From Paenibacillus gorillae (GTDB lineage Bacteria; Bacillota; Bacilli; Paenibacillales; Paenibacillaceae), in the NCBI RefSeq assembly GCF_000513275.1, contig NZ_CBVJ010000118.1, forward strand, positions 1-64,000: a stretch of DNA of 64,000 nucleotides, read 5' to 3'. The translations under genes and the position numbers were made by a program. A model generated the notes under the pieces. That model ran no database searches and was not told where the DNA came from. It saw only the letters and a list, made by a program, of their open reading frames with translations. Below, in pieces: positions 8,992 to 17,754 of this stretch. The stretch's first letter is position 1. Each line of letters begins with the position of its first letter.

Positions 8992-10116
8992 TTATTCGGT
9001 CAGGGACGGACCCCCGTCCAATAAATCGATTTCCGTATACGCCGTTTCCCTTCCGTTGACCAGTAGCGTGATTCGATGCAGGCCAGGATAATGGCGTCTC
9101 GTCGTCAAATCCGCCCATTTATGCGTCCGTGTGCCCGTTAGCCGGGAGCCTCCGGGCACCGTTTTGTCCGACCACAGAAATAGCTTTCGGGACGTCTTGC
9201 CCTTGGATTTAACGAAATCGATGCCGTATTCGATGCGAATACGAACCGGATCTCCTTCGCGGATCCCAAGCACATAGGCTAGCTCGCTGCTTTCGCCGAT
9301 GCGAATCTCTGAAGGATCGGCGATGATCGTCGCTTTTTCGGTAAGAGAAGAACCCTCCGCAGACTCTGAATAACCAAACAACGCCAGCGCTTCCGGGATA
9401 GCCTTCCGGACCAGCGTCCGGCAGCCATGCCGAATAATCCAATCTGTGTGGGGATCATTGCCCTGCCAGCGGCGAGCGGTCTCAAGCACGAGCGCAGGAT
9501 GATCCTTGGCAATATCATTCAAATTATTCGCTACGCTCTTCCTTACATAAAGCGACGGATCTGCCTTCAATCGCTCCAGTATCGGCATGATCGGGGACGG
9601 GTCCTTCTTAAAGAGCGGGAGTGCCTGTCCCCACGGCAGGCGGGGACGGCAGCCTTCGCTTGCGAGACGTCTGACATGCTCGTTAGGATGCTCCGACCAG
9701 ATAGCCATCTGCTGCATCCCCTTCTCCGGATTGTGAATAAGGAACCATCTGATAGCAAATTCAGCAGAGGAGCTTTGTGTAAATTTCTCCAAGGCGTTCA
9801 TCGACAGCTCCCAGTGCTCGTCCGCTCCACCATAAACCTCCACGAAGTCAGGGAAAAACAAATATGGAAAGCCGGTGCATGTACCGTACAGCTTGAACAA
9901 CACGTTCAGTGCATCCTCATACTGCTCCGGCAAGTATTGCCCCAGTACAGTAGAAATCCGTCGTGTCCGCCCTTTCAGCTCCAGTCCGTCCCAGCTCTCG
10001 TCCATCACTGTGCTGACAAAGTCGTGTGAATCAAATGAAGGGTATACCTGTCTAACCTTATCGCCAAAGCCTTCTAGGAAGGCCTTATTATATAAATCCT
10101 TTAAGGGTTCTGCCAT
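8992..10116 (-). CDS. AlkC-type DNA alkylation repair glycosylase with C-terminal Ig-like domain
   Basis: 374 residues. The N-terminal two thirds consist of HEAT-like helical repeats with hallmark stretches of the AlkC/AlkD family (GCRPRLPWGQAL, SLYVRKSVANNLNDIAKD), a base-excision enzyme acting on alkylated bases such as 3-methyladenine. From about residue 255 to the end the sequence turns beta-rich (IRIEYGIDFVKSKGKTSRKL, HRITLLVNGRE), matching the immunoglobulin-like domain that distinguishes AlkC from AlkD. ATG 10116 is preceded by GGAGAT. It stands alone between two terminators, so it is probably its own transcription unit. Confidence 0.85.
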   Translation of the reverse strand: MAEPLKDLYNKAFLEGFGDKVRQVYPSFDSHDFVSTVMDESWDGLELKGRTRRISTVLGQYLPEQYEDALNVLFKLYGTCTGFPYLFFPDFVEVYGGADEHWELSMNALEKFTQSSSAEFAIRWFLIHNPEKGMQQMAIWSEHPNEHVRRLASEGCRPRLPWGQALPLFKKDPSPIMPILERLKADPSLYVRKSVANNLNDIAKDHPALVLETARRWQGNDPHTDWIIRHGCRTLVRKAIPEALALFGYSESAEGSSLTEKATIIADPSEIRIGESSELAYVLGIREGDPVRIRIEYGIDFVKSKGKTSRKLFLWSDKTVPGGSRLTGTRTHKWADLTTRRHYPGLHRITLLVNGRETAYTEIDLLDGGPSLTE

Positions 10117-10169
10117 TATGAATCTCCTCTTTCTAACTAGACTCTGCTTCTAAAGCTAAGTATACAACA

Positions 10170-10196
10170 AACCCCGGCCGTCTTGCGGCCGGGGTT
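10170..10196 (-). terminator. Hairpin terminator after the GH43 gene
   Basis: A perfect 11-bp stem AACCCCGGCCG/CGGCCGGGGTT with a five-base loop, 22 bp beyond the GH43 stop. The T-rich tail is weak, so direction is taken from the position. Confidence 0.65.
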
Positions 10197-10217
10197 GCAG
10201 CATTTTCTACTTTGCTT

Positions 10218-11501
10218 CTAGTCTTCGAAAGAGCTCACAGCGATGCTGGCGATGCGCAGCTCGCCGTTGCCACCGGTAAGCTTAACGCTATTAACGGCAC
10301 CTGCTTTGAAAGGAACCGTAAGGTTAGTAATCCCTGTATAGTCGGACAGGCTTCCTGTCGACAAAGCATTCAGCAAGGAGAAGTCTTCACCGTTAACGTT
10401 CAGATTGATCTTAGCCAGACGCTCTTCCGTTGCATAGCGAATTTCGATCGAGGTTCTTCCGCCGCCTAAGCCGTCCAATCCATCAAATTGGCAATACGCG
10501 CCTTCTCTGTTTAAAGACCCGATCACGGCATTGCCCTGATCGTCAGACAGAAGGGCAGCGCCCCCGTGTACGGAAGCTTGATCCGCTGCATAGACGATTT
10601 GGTTCGGATTAGCCGCCTTGCTTGGTCCAACCGGCTTAATTCCGCCCTCTCTCGTCTGCACTACAGTCTGGATTGTGCCGTCTTCATTGAAATGCAAGTA
10701 GTCGATGCACACGCTTCTGAGGTTGCCTTGGTCAGAAATGTCCTGATTATGATAGAACAAATACCATTGCCCCTTGAACTCAGCGACGGAGCCGTGGGAA
10801 GTCGAACAGCCTGTTGGCTCCAGGAACACGCCTTTATACGTCCAAGGACCAAGCGGGTTGTCACTGATCGCATAGCGCATCTGGTTTAGTCCGTCCAGGT
10901 TATCCGAATACGTCAAATAGTAAATGCCGTTTCTTTTGAATACCCAAGTCGCTTCGTGGAAATCCTCCAGGCCTTCCATTTCAATGGCGTCATGCTTCAT
11001 CGACATCATATCGTCGTTCAGCTCACCGCCTGCGCATTTGCTGCCGCCGCCATAATACATATAAGCGCGGTTGTCGTCGTCAACGAAGACGCACGGATCA
11101 ATCATCGCGAAGCCGCCAAGCCCTGTAATATAGCCTTGATCGGTAAATTCGCTTGCTGGCTTCTTGCTTGTCGCAACCCCGATCTTCCAAGTATCATTCC
11201 AGGCGGTACCGCTAGGGTGCGGGTAGTAGAAATAATACGTACCGTTCCGATAGGCAGCGTCCGGCGCCCACATGAAGCCGCCCTCCGTCCGGCCCCAAGA
11301 TACGTCGTCAGAACGCAAAATTTCACCTTCATCTACCCAATTGACCATATCCTCAGAAGAGAATACATGGTAGCGGTCCATCAGATCGCAGCCTCTAGCC
11401 GGATCCATGTCATGAGAGGCATATATGTAGACCTTTCCATCCTCCCATACGTGGGCGGAAGGGTCAGCTGTAAAAATCGAAGTAATAATCGGGTTTTTCA
11501 T
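10218..11501 (-). CDS. Glycoside hydrolase family 43 enzyme with C-terminal carbohydrate-binding region
   Basis: A 427-residue protein. Residues 1-300 form the GH43 five-bladed propeller with the three expected acids: Asp in TADPSAHVW near the N-terminus, Asp in MIDPCVFVDDD and Glu in DFHEATWVF. Family members act on arabinose- or xylose-containing hemicellulose side chains. Residues from about 305 to the end look like a CBM6-type beta-sandwich (AYCQFDGLDGLGGGRTSIEIRYAT, NSVKLTGGNGELRIASI). No signal peptide, so it likely cuts imported oligosaccharides. I choose ATG 11501 (MKNPIIT), eight codons inside the longest frame, because GGAGG stands 11 bp before it. Confidence 0.87.
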   Translation of the reverse strand: MKNPIITSIFTADPSAHVWEDGKVYIYASHDMDPARGCDLMDRYHVFSSEDMVNWVDEGEILRSDDVSWGRTEGGFMWAPDAAYRNGTYYFYYPHPSGTAWNDTWKIGVATSKKPASEFTDQGYITGLGGFAMIDPCVFVDDDNRAYMYYGGGSKCAGGELNDDMMSMKHDAIEMEGLEDFHEATWVFKRNGIYYLTYSDNLDGLNQMRYAISDNPLGPWTYKGVFLEPTGCSTSHGSVAEFKGQWYLFYHNQDISDQGNLRSVCIDYLHFNEDGTIQTVVQTREGGIKPVGPSKAANPNQIVYAADQASVHGGAALLSDDQGNAVIGSLNREGAYCQFDGLDGLGGGRTSIEIRYATEERLAKINLNVNGEDFSLLNALSTGSLSDYTGITNLTVPFKAGAVNSVKLTGGNGELRIASIAVSSFED

Positions 11502-11640
11502 ATTATTATAAACCTCCAATAACAATCATTTTCGGACGGATGCGTCCGGTCAGTTTAGCATAACCGGAATGTTGGACAATAACTATGAGGCGATATTAAC
11601 GTATGCAGGCGATCTTTATCGCATTCAGAGGGCAGACAGC

Positions 11641-11664
11641 AAAAAACCGGCCTATTGAGGCCGG
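11641..11664 (-). terminator. Terminator overlapping the serine hydrolase stop codon
   Basis: CCGGCCT (11647-11653) pairs with AGGCCGG (11658-11664) and the minus strand continues with six T. The loop contains the TAG stop of the hydrolase, so the last codons are part of the terminator stem. Confidence 0.82.
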
Positions 11665-13226
11665 GTAGTCAATGATGATGTATTTCGTAGCGAGTTGATG
11701 AGCAGAATCAGCCTGGATAGGCCAAAGGCTAGAAGCATAATCGAAGCAATAAGAAGCAAATGACTGATGCCGGGCATAAAGGCCAGCGCAATTTCCCATG
11801 TCACCTGAAGCAGATTAGGGGCTGCAAAGAGCAGGAATAGAGGCAGTGCCAAATGCAGGAGGCCAATAGATAGCGAGTGTAAAATAATCGAACGCCGCTC
11901 TGGCCGGACGTCTCGTCTCCAGCGCACTGTAACATAAATGGAGCGAAGAACGAACAAGAACACTAGCAATGAAACGACCCGGATCAGCCAGTCAGTACCG
12001 CTTTCGGATGGGATGGAAGCCGGCTCTTCCCCTTTAAGAATTTTGCGGATTCCCTCCGTGATGACGCCTGCGGATGACCCGTTTTTATTCAGCAGCAGTA
12101 CGATACCGGTGTCACCTTCAATCAGCATATTGGAGCTGAAGTTTTCCACGCCTCCATCATGCGTAATGGTATGGTCGACAGCAATCCAGCCCATTCCGTA
12201 CGTTGCGCCCTTTCCCATCGGAGCGCCATCCTGCCCATGCATGAGCAGCGTGCTTGATTCCGATACGACCCGCTTCTCGTTATAAACGCCATTATTAATC
12301 TGTCCAATTAAATAGTGAGCCATATCCTCCGCGCTGGACATGATGTAGCCAGACGGCACATCAACCGACCGGTCCGGCGGGTTAGCCGTCCTCACCCATC
12401 CAAAAACCGACTGATGCCCCTGCGACAAGCCATTTTGCTCAGCTAGTGCTCTTGAGGTGAAGCTATGTTCCATACTTAACGGTGTGAAAATATGCTTCTG
12501 CACATATTCGCCATAGGATTGCCCGGATACGGCCTGAATGAGCGCTCCCAGTACATTGTAGTTGGCATTGGAATATTCGAATTTAGCACCGGCTGCTCCT
12601 CTGAGCTTTATATCCTTCAATGTCGCCGGATATTGCTTGAGCGAGACGTCTAAGCTGTTCAGCTTCAACCCGGCAATTGCCGGAATGCCGCTCGTCTGGT
12701 TTAACAGCTGACGTACGGTTACAACCGCAGCGCGCTGGGCATTAGCTGCTGTAAAATCCGGCAAGTACGTTTGCACAGGCGCATCCAGGTCAATTTTACC
12801 TTCATCGGCCAGTTGCATAACCGCAAGCCCCGTGAAGGACTTACTCGTCGACCCGAGAATAAACGGCGTCTGAGGCGTAACTGCCTTCCCGTTTGCATTC
12901 GCTTTGCCATAGCCCTTCGTGTAAATCTCCCCGTCCTTGCTAACGATCCCAATCGCCGCTCCCGGTATATGAAGTCTGTCAATCGCCGTCTCCATAAAAC
13001 GGTCGATTTTCTCGTTGTCCTGTTGCTTCACCAATGACGCAGTCGAATGATCCGAGAGCGCTGGGCTAGTTAGGGCCAATGTTATATGTTCAGCGCTTGA
13101 TTGACCTGCCAACGCCAGTGCTGCACGCTCCGGTACGAGGCCATAGCTGACAAATCCTGCGGCAATCGTGCATAGTAACACCGACATGCAAAATGCTTGC
13201 CTCGTCTTTGATCTCATCATCATCAT
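11652..13226 (-). CDS. Beta-lactamase-fold serine hydrolase with C-terminal membrane domain
   Basis: About 524 residues. An N-terminal hydrophobic signal or anchor is followed by a class C beta-lactamase/DD-peptidase fold: nucleophile motif STSK in ILGSTSKSFTGLAVMQL, YSN motif in FEYSNANYNVLG, and HDGG in DHTITHDGGVENFSS. The last 120 residues contain four hydrophobic segments that anchor the protein. Family members are peptidoglycan- or peptide-active enzymes; the substrate here is open. The longest frame begins with GTG 13256 without a ribosome site; the ATG cluster at about 13226, preceded by AGGTGA, is the more likely start. No partner gene is visible. Confidence 0.82.
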   Translation of the reverse strand: MMMMRSKTRQAFCMSVLLCTIAAGFVSYGLVPERAALALAGQSSAEHITLALTSPALSDHSTASLVKQQDNEKIDRFMETAIDRLHIPGAAIGIVSKDGEIYTKGYGKANANGKAVTPQTPFILGSTSKSFTGLAVMQLADEGKIDLDAPVQTYLPDFTAANAQRAAVVTVRQLLNQTSGIPAIAGLKLNSLDVSLKQYPATLKDIKLRGAAGAKFEYSNANYNVLGALIQAVSGQSYGEYVQKHIFTPLSMEHSFTSRALAEQNGLSQGHQSVFGWVRTANPPDRSVDVPSGYIMSSAEDMAHYLIGQINNGVYNEKRVVSESSTLLMHGQDGAPMGKGATYGMGWIAVDHTITHDGGVENFSSNMLIEGDTGIVLLLNKNGSSAGVITEGIRKILKGEEPASIPSESGTDWLIRVVSLLVFLFVLRSIYVTVRWRRDVRPERRSIILHSLSIGLLHLALPLFLLFAAPNLLQVTWEIALAFMPGISHLLLIASIMLLAFGLSRLILLINSLRNTSSLTTRPQ

Positions 13227-13422
13227 TATGGATTCACCTATTTCCTTATCATTCACCTGACTCTCATTATAAAGTGTATAAATGAGGTGAAAAACGGCCG
13301 CGGGGTTGAGGGAAACACTAGACCTTAGTCGGGTGAATGCCTATGCGTGACGCAAAGAACATCATTTAAGATGGTTTAGAGTGTTCTTCTTTTACCCATG
13401 CTGGCTAATGAGGTGAACGAAG

Positions 13423-13719
13423 ATGACAATAATCATCGGTGTACTATTAGCAGCAGCTTCCCTTGTAGCAGGCTGGATCGGATATCGCAGCACAATAGCC
13501 CGCATGGTGCTTGGCGCTCTCGCTTCCATTGCGCTATTCCTGGCTTCTACAGTAATTGGAGCGGCGGCAACCCGCACGATCATGGACGATACAATCTTCA
13601 TGACGGAAATCCATTCCGTGCTGCAATCCGCCACTTTTTTGATAAGCGTTGCTTACTTGATGGTGTACGGGCTATCCCGAATGGCCCTTCAAGCCGTTCG
13701 GCCAAACTCGGGCCGCTAA
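13423..13719 (+). CDS. Small integral membrane protein
   Basis: A 98-residue protein with three hydrophobic segments (about 2-20, 27-48 and 68-85) and a positively charged C-terminus (AVRPNSGR). GAGGTGAACGAAG before ATG 13423 is a convincing ribosome site. I do not recognise a family. A longer overlapping frame from 13398 has the composition of a shadow and lacks a ribosome site. It is the only plus-strand gene between 6.3 and 41 kb, and is followed by the first copy of a hairpin repeat element. Confidence 0.65.
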   Translation: MTIIIGVLLAAASLVAGWIGYRSTIARMVLGALASIALFLASTVIGAAATRTIMDDTIFMTEIHSVLQSATFLISVAYLMVYGLSRMALQAVRPNSGR

Positions 13720-13874
13720 CCGCCCCCATCAAAACTACTGTTGGCAACATAAATGCTGTATTGTTCTAACTATGCTGGCGGTGACGCCATTTTGCGCTGT
13801 ATAGTAACCGTTGAACTCGATTATTAACACCATATAACGCTATTCCGGATCGGTTGTGATAAGATCCAGAGCAA

Positions 13875-14065
13875 CAAAATGCGAAAATACAGTTTGTTTC
13901 CCCGAAAATAGCCCAAAACCGCCTTCAAAATGTAAATGTGCAGTTTGATTCGGCCAAATCGGCCCTTTTGGTCCAAAAACGGCTGATCAAAATGCACTTT
14001 TGCATTTTGATCCCGATATACAGCGATTTCACCAGCTTCAAAATGTACTTTTACATTTTGAAGCT
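13875..14065 (+). repeat. Four-hairpin intergenic repeat element, copy A
   Basis: Four 22-nt imperfect palindromes start at 13875, 13926, 13988 and 14039 (spacing 51, 62, 51). Each has arms like CAAAATGYA and TRCAKTTTG around a 4-nt loop. The last two are perfect: 10-bp arms at 13987-13996/14001-14010 and 14-bp arms at 14034-14047/14052-14065, both with loop CTTT. The first two carry one mismatch and A-rich loops. Copies B and C at 39582 and 51111 keep the same order and spacing. The gap 13720-14178 holds nothing else that I recognise. Confidence 0.9.
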
Positions 14066-14178
14066 CTAGAAACAGGATGGAAGAAGATTTTCAGCGTATC
14101 CAGCAACGAGTCGGAAGGCTAGTTATCTGTATTGGAAAACGGAAGGCAGGCTGCTCGTCAAAATGCGGCTGAACACCG

Positions 14179-14783
14179 TTATGCCACAGAAGCTGGGAAT
14201 TTATCTCCAGCCTCCAGCCATTCAGCCCGGCTAACTGAGCTGCTCCCCTTCACGCGTAACGATCCACCGCTGTCATTCCCGCTTCGCCAACCATTAAGCG
14301 CAGCTTCATTTTTGGCGCGATGCAGCTTGGATTTGACGGCGCTGACTGTTGTGTTCTGATGTGCCGCAAGCTGCTCGTAAGTAAAGCCTTGCTCATAAAC
14401 AAGCAGCAGCGATTGCCTGTACTGGGGCTCCAGCGTATAAAGCAGCTCATGCAGCACACACTTTTTTCGGCTAGACCATCCGTCTCGTCCTCAACAGCGC
14501 CTATGCTTTCGATTAGATCATCCAGTATTTCGTTGCGGACCGCCCGTCTCCGGTAGTAGTCGATCGCTTTGTTTCTTGATATTGTTTTGATCCAGGCGCC
14601 TTTATTCTTTTGTTGGCGAATGGTATGAAAGTGGCTGAACACTTTGATAAACGTTTCCTGCACGACATCCTGAGCCATGTAGGAATCATGGAGCACCTTG
14701 TAGGCCGTATAGTAGACGAGACTATAATATTGATGATAGATGTCATTAAACGCTTCTTCCTTGTCACGCTCCAGCACCATCAT
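14179..14783 (-). pseudogene. ECF-type RNA polymerase sigma factor, split by a frameshift
   Basis: Region 2 (YSLVYYTAYKVLHDSYMAQD through AWIKTISRNKAIDYYRRR) lies in the frame starting at ATG 14783; region 4 (LEPQYRQSLLLVYEQGFTYE, AVKSKLHRAK) lies in the -1 frame from about 14457. The break falls at an A6 run (T6 at 14462-14467 on the plus strand); one extra A would give an intact protein of about 201 residues. The start overlaps the amidase stop (ATGA), and the ribosome site lies in the amidase's last codons, so the pair is translationally coupled. No anti-sigma gene follows. If intact it would direct a small regulon; slippage on the A run could still yield some full product. Confidence 0.85.
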
Positions 14784-15505
14784 TCCACTCCTTTAAAATA
14801 TTGCTTCAGCCCGTCCACAATAGCCTTTGCTGCTTTATTTTGGCCCGCTTCGCTCAGCAGCACCGCTTCCTCTGCCGCATTAGTCAAATAGCCCGTCTCT
14901 ACCAGAATAGCCGGCATCTCGCTAAGGGACAGCACCTTCAAATGATTCTCCCGGACACCTCTGTCCTCAAAACCCATCGCCTCAACAACCTTCTGATGAA
15001 TAGCCATAGCAAGCGGTATACCGTTCTCATAACGGTAGTAGGTTTCCGTCCCCGAGATGCTCCCGCTCTCATAGGAATTCCCATGGATTGAGACCATTAC
15101 ATCCGCTTTCCAGTCGTTTGCCATCGCCGCTCGTTCATCCAGTTCCACAAAAGAATCGTCATGCCGGGTCAGCCGTGGATCAAACATCGGATCGTTGCGC
15201 AGTAAGTCATACACCTTTTGCGCGATGGCAAGGTTGCTGTGCTTCTCTTCAATGCCGCTCACTCCCGGCGCGCCAGGGTCTTTGCCTCCATGTCCAGCAT
15301 CAATCATAATTCTATAGCCATTGCTCGATGAGGTAAGCCGGGCACCTCCCGACTCCTCTACACTGCTGGAGAACGCCTTGGTCATCATCTTGGAATCTCT
15401 CGTATATTGGCCTACCAGAAAAATAACAGTTCCTATTATAACGACTAAAAATAGCGGCAGTACCGCCACACTCGCTAGTTTTCTTGTTTTGTAACGACGT
15501 TTCAT
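14780..15505 (-). CDS. N-acetylmuramoyl-L-alanine amidase (Amidase_3), membrane-anchored
   Basis: 241 residues with an N-terminal transmembrane anchor (about 12-32) and an extracellular zinc amidase domain from residue 65. Zinc and catalytic residues are visible: His in MIDAGHGGKDPG, Glu in GIEEKHSN, His in VMVSIHGNSY and Glu in AILVETGYLTN. It should cut the bond between N-acetylmuramate and L-alanine in peptidoglycan, like CwlD. GGGAGG precedes ATG 15505. The downstream sigma factor overlaps by four bases, an uncommon pairing that hints at cell-wall-linked signalling. Confidence 0.88.
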   Translation of the reverse strand: MKRRYKTRKLASVAVLPLFLVVIIGTVIFLVGQYTRDSKMMTKAFSSSVEESGGARLTSSSNGYRIMIDAGHGGKDPGAPGVSGIEEKHSNLAIAQKVYDLLRNDPMFDPRLTRHDDSFVELDERAAMANDWKADVMVSIHGNSYESGSISGTETYYRYENGIPLAMAIHQKVVEAMGFEDRGVRENHLKVLSLSEMPAILVETGYLTNAAEEAVLLSEAGQNKAAKAIVDGLKQYFKGVE

Positions 15506-15638
15506 GATAATCCTCCCTGAAGTAGAATCCGTAATAACTACCTCTTAGTTATACCGTCCGGACATCACAACCACGTCTACAACTTGTCACCAATTTGTCT
15601 CTAAAACTAGCAAACCTGAATTACAAAAATCGCCCGCA

Positions 15639-15680
15639 TAAAAAACGGCCGAACCGTCCATGCCGGCCCAACCGTTATCA
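15639..15680 (-). terminator. Terminator after the HlyD-like gene
   Basis: AACGG and CCGTT arms with inner GCCG/CGGC pairing abut the stop of the adaptor gene; the minus strand continues with six T. Confidence 0.6.
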
Positions 15681-16847
15681 TCAATATCGTACACGCACCC
15701 CGTCGATAACGGGCTCGCTGCTGCTGACAATTACATTTTGCTGATCGAACAACCCTTGGCTGACGGCTGTCGTCGTCTCGTTGGCATCGGCAATTTCAAT
15801 AGGCGTCCGCACTACATAATAGGCATTACCAAGCGGACCCTGATGTTCTTCGACCGTGTACACGTAGGCGCCTTCGACGTCCTTGTGAACAGCATCATTA
15901 GGGACCAGAATAGCTGCTGCACTCTTCACTTTAGAAAGGTACAGCCCCACACGCTCACCGCCTTTCATGCCCTTGCCCTCGACAGCTAACGTAACCATTG
16001 TGGTCGAATTCATTCCTTGCCCTTGCACTTCTCCTAGCCCGCCAGCACCCCCGCCACCGGGTTCTCCGTCATTACCGCCTGCCGAATTGGACTTCATAGC
16101 GGTAATTTCGCCTTCAACTATTCGTTCTTCTTCACCGGTAAGCTGCATCTCCAGCTTATCCCCCTCGCTCAATAATTCGGCGATTGTCGAAGGAATCAGA
16201 ATCTCGACCCGAAAGCCCTTAGCCATATTCGTCAATTTAATATCGGGAACGCCCGAAGACCCCAAGCCCTCCGTCGCCCCAATTTCTGCTACGATTCCGT
16301 CAAACGGCGCAACCAGCTGCCGATTCTCCGCTCTTCCCGCTTGCTGAAGCTGTATGCGCTGCTTCTGATCGGCGATATCCAGCTTGGCTGTTTCTATCGC
16401 CAGCTTGGCGCTAAGCTTGGCGGCTTCATCGCCATCCGTAACCGCCTGAATATAGCTGTGCTCCAGTCCTTCCATCGACAGCTGCAGCTTCTTCAAAGCA
16501 GACTGAGCTTCAGCGAGCTGCTGCTTCGCTTCGGAGTCGTTGTATTGTACAAGTGCCTGCCCCTTGCTCACACGCTCCCCCTGCTTTACAAGCACCTTGG
16601 CAACCTTCCAGCCTGCGGGATTTGCCAGCTCCCTGATCTCGGCCGGAACGACTGTCCCCGAGCCTTTGAAAGCATGGGTAAGCTCCCCCTTCTTTGTCTG
16701 AGCCGTATAAACCTTGGGCAGCGTGAGCGCCTGCAGCGTGTTGCCGGTCAATGTCAACACAACAAGCAACCCAAAAAACAAGGCTGCAATCAGCCGAATC
16801 CTTCGTTTTCGCAATCGTGCTGCCGTCTCATCCCAATCCACAATCAT
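15681..16847 (-). CDS. HlyD/MacA-like membrane fusion (efflux adaptor) protein
   Basis: About 388 residues: cytoplasmic basic N-terminus, one membrane segment (LIAALFFGLLVVLTLTG), then a barrel-sandwich lipoyl-like domain (GTVVPAEIRELANPAGWKVA, GERVSKGQALVQYND), a coiled-coil hairpin (about residues 110-170) and beta-barrel domains, with a Gly-rich loop near residue 270. Such adaptors join an ABC or RND exporter, yet no export ATPase is next to it; the upstream genes are a sugar-type importer. The longest frame starts at 16910 inside the permease gene; AGGAG at 16852 supports ATG 16847 or GTG 16841. It is probably the last gene of the importer operon. Confidence 0.82.
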   Translation of the reverse strand: MIVDWDETAARLRKRRIRLIAALFFGLLVVLTLTGNTLQALTLPKVYTAQTKKGELTHAFKGSGTVVPAEIRELANPAGWKVAKVLVKQGERVSKGQALVQYNDSEAKQQLAEAQSALKKLQLSMEGLEHSYIQAVTDGDEAAKLSAKLAIETAKLDIADQKQRIQLQQAGRAENRQLVAPFDGIVAEIGATEGLGSSGVPDIKLTNMAKGFRVEILIPSTIAELLSEGDKLEMQLTGEEERIVEGEITAMKSNSAGGNDGEPGGGGAGGLGEVQGQGMNSTTMVTLAVEGKGMKGGERVGLYLSKVKSAAAILVPNDAVHKDVEGAYVYTVEEHQGPLGNAYYVVRTPIEIADANETTTAVSQGLFDQQNVIVSSSEPVIDGVRVRY

Positions 16848-16857
16848 CACTCCTGTA

Positions 16858-17736
16858 CTATCCTTTAATACCCGAAAGCTGCACGCCCTCGATAAAGTAA
16901 GATTCCGCATACAGGAACAGCAGCACCATCGGCGTCATGTAAAGCGCCGAGGCAGCGAAGCCGATGCCGCGTGCTTCCTTATCGATATAAGCGAGGTAAA
17001 GCGAAAGCGGCTGCTTAGAAGCATCCTGTAGAAAAATAAGCGGCTGCTCGATCATATTCCAGTAATCGACGAATAGCAGAACCGTTAATGCGGCGAGCCC
17101 GGGCTTGGCGAGCGGTAATATGATACGCGCAAAAATCGTCCAGGCCCCCGCGCCGTCGATCTTCGCCGCTTCCGTATAAGCAAACGGAATATGGGCCATA
17201 AACTGCCGCAGCATAAACACGCCAAACGCCCCGAAAATACCGGGAAGAATGAGCGCAGCCCCGCTGTTCATCAAACCAAGCTTATCAACGACCATGTAGT
17301 TCGGAACGAGCGTCACTTGAAACGGCATCAGCATCGTCATCAAATAGAGCAGGAATAGCTTGTCCCTTCCGAAAAACCGAAGCTTCGCAAAAGCATAGGC
17401 GGCAAGAGCAGCGACGGCTGTCTGTCCGGCAATAATCGGCACCACCAGCGCCACGGAGTTCCAGAACATCCGCAGAAACTTCGGGGCCAGCACAAGAACG
17501 TGCAAATATTGCTCCAGCGACAACCAATCAGGCAAAACCTTCAAATTCACGAAAGCGTCCTTACCGCCTGCCGCAGCGTCCGTCATCTGTCCGATAAGAC
17601 CGTAATTCAATCCGATCTCCTGCTCCGTCATCAGCGAGTTCGTAAACGTAAGTACGATGGGCACCAGCATAATCGCGGCCAACACCCCAAGCCCAATCGT
17701 CAGAACCAGCTTGGATATCCATCCCGGCCTCTTCAT
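16858..17736 (-). CDS. Carbohydrate ABC transporter permease (MalG/AraQ family)
   Basis: 292 residues, six membrane segments and the inner-membrane ATPase-docking loop EAAKIDGAGAWTIFARIILPLAKPG, all typical of the second permease of CUT1 sugar importers. The gene follows the first permease by 18 bp and is part of the 20.0-15.7 kb operon. No ATPase gene is included; CUT1 systems of Bacillales often share MsmX. The C-terminus (LSGIKG) is normal. Confidence 0.9.
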   Translation of the reverse strand: MKRPGWISKLVLTIGLGVLAAIMLVPIVLTFTNSLMTEQEIGLNYGLIGQMTDAAAGGKDAFVNLKVLPDWLSLEQYLHVLVLAPKFLRMFWNSVALVVPIIAGQTAVAALAAYAFAKLRFFGRDKLFLLYLMTMLMPFQVTLVPNYMVVDKLGLMNSGAALILPGIFGAFGVFMLRQFMAHIPFAYTEAAKIDGAGAWTIFARIILPLAKPGLAALTVLLFVDYWNMIEQPLIFLQDASKQPLSLYLAYIDKEARGIGFAASALYMTPMVLLFLYAESYFIEGVQLSGIKG

Positions 17737-17754
17737 ATCCTAGTCTCCTTCCCG

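Noticed and set aside
13398..13769. Longer plus-strand frame over the small membrane protein
   Set aside because: The hydrophobic frame from 13423 has the ribosome site; the longer frame does not look like protein.
13875..14065. CRISPR array
   Set aside because: Regular palindromes and about 30-40 bp spacers resemble one, but there are only four units, arms vary, spacers are partly shared between copies and no cas genes occur.
14455..14470. dnaX-type programmed frameshift in the sigma gene
   Set aside because: The A6 run is not in the right phase for a full A-AAA-AAG heptamer, so only simple slippage or error is considered.
15681..16910. Extended N-terminus of the HlyD-like protein
   Set aside because: It overlaps the permease gene; AGGAG supports a start near 16847.
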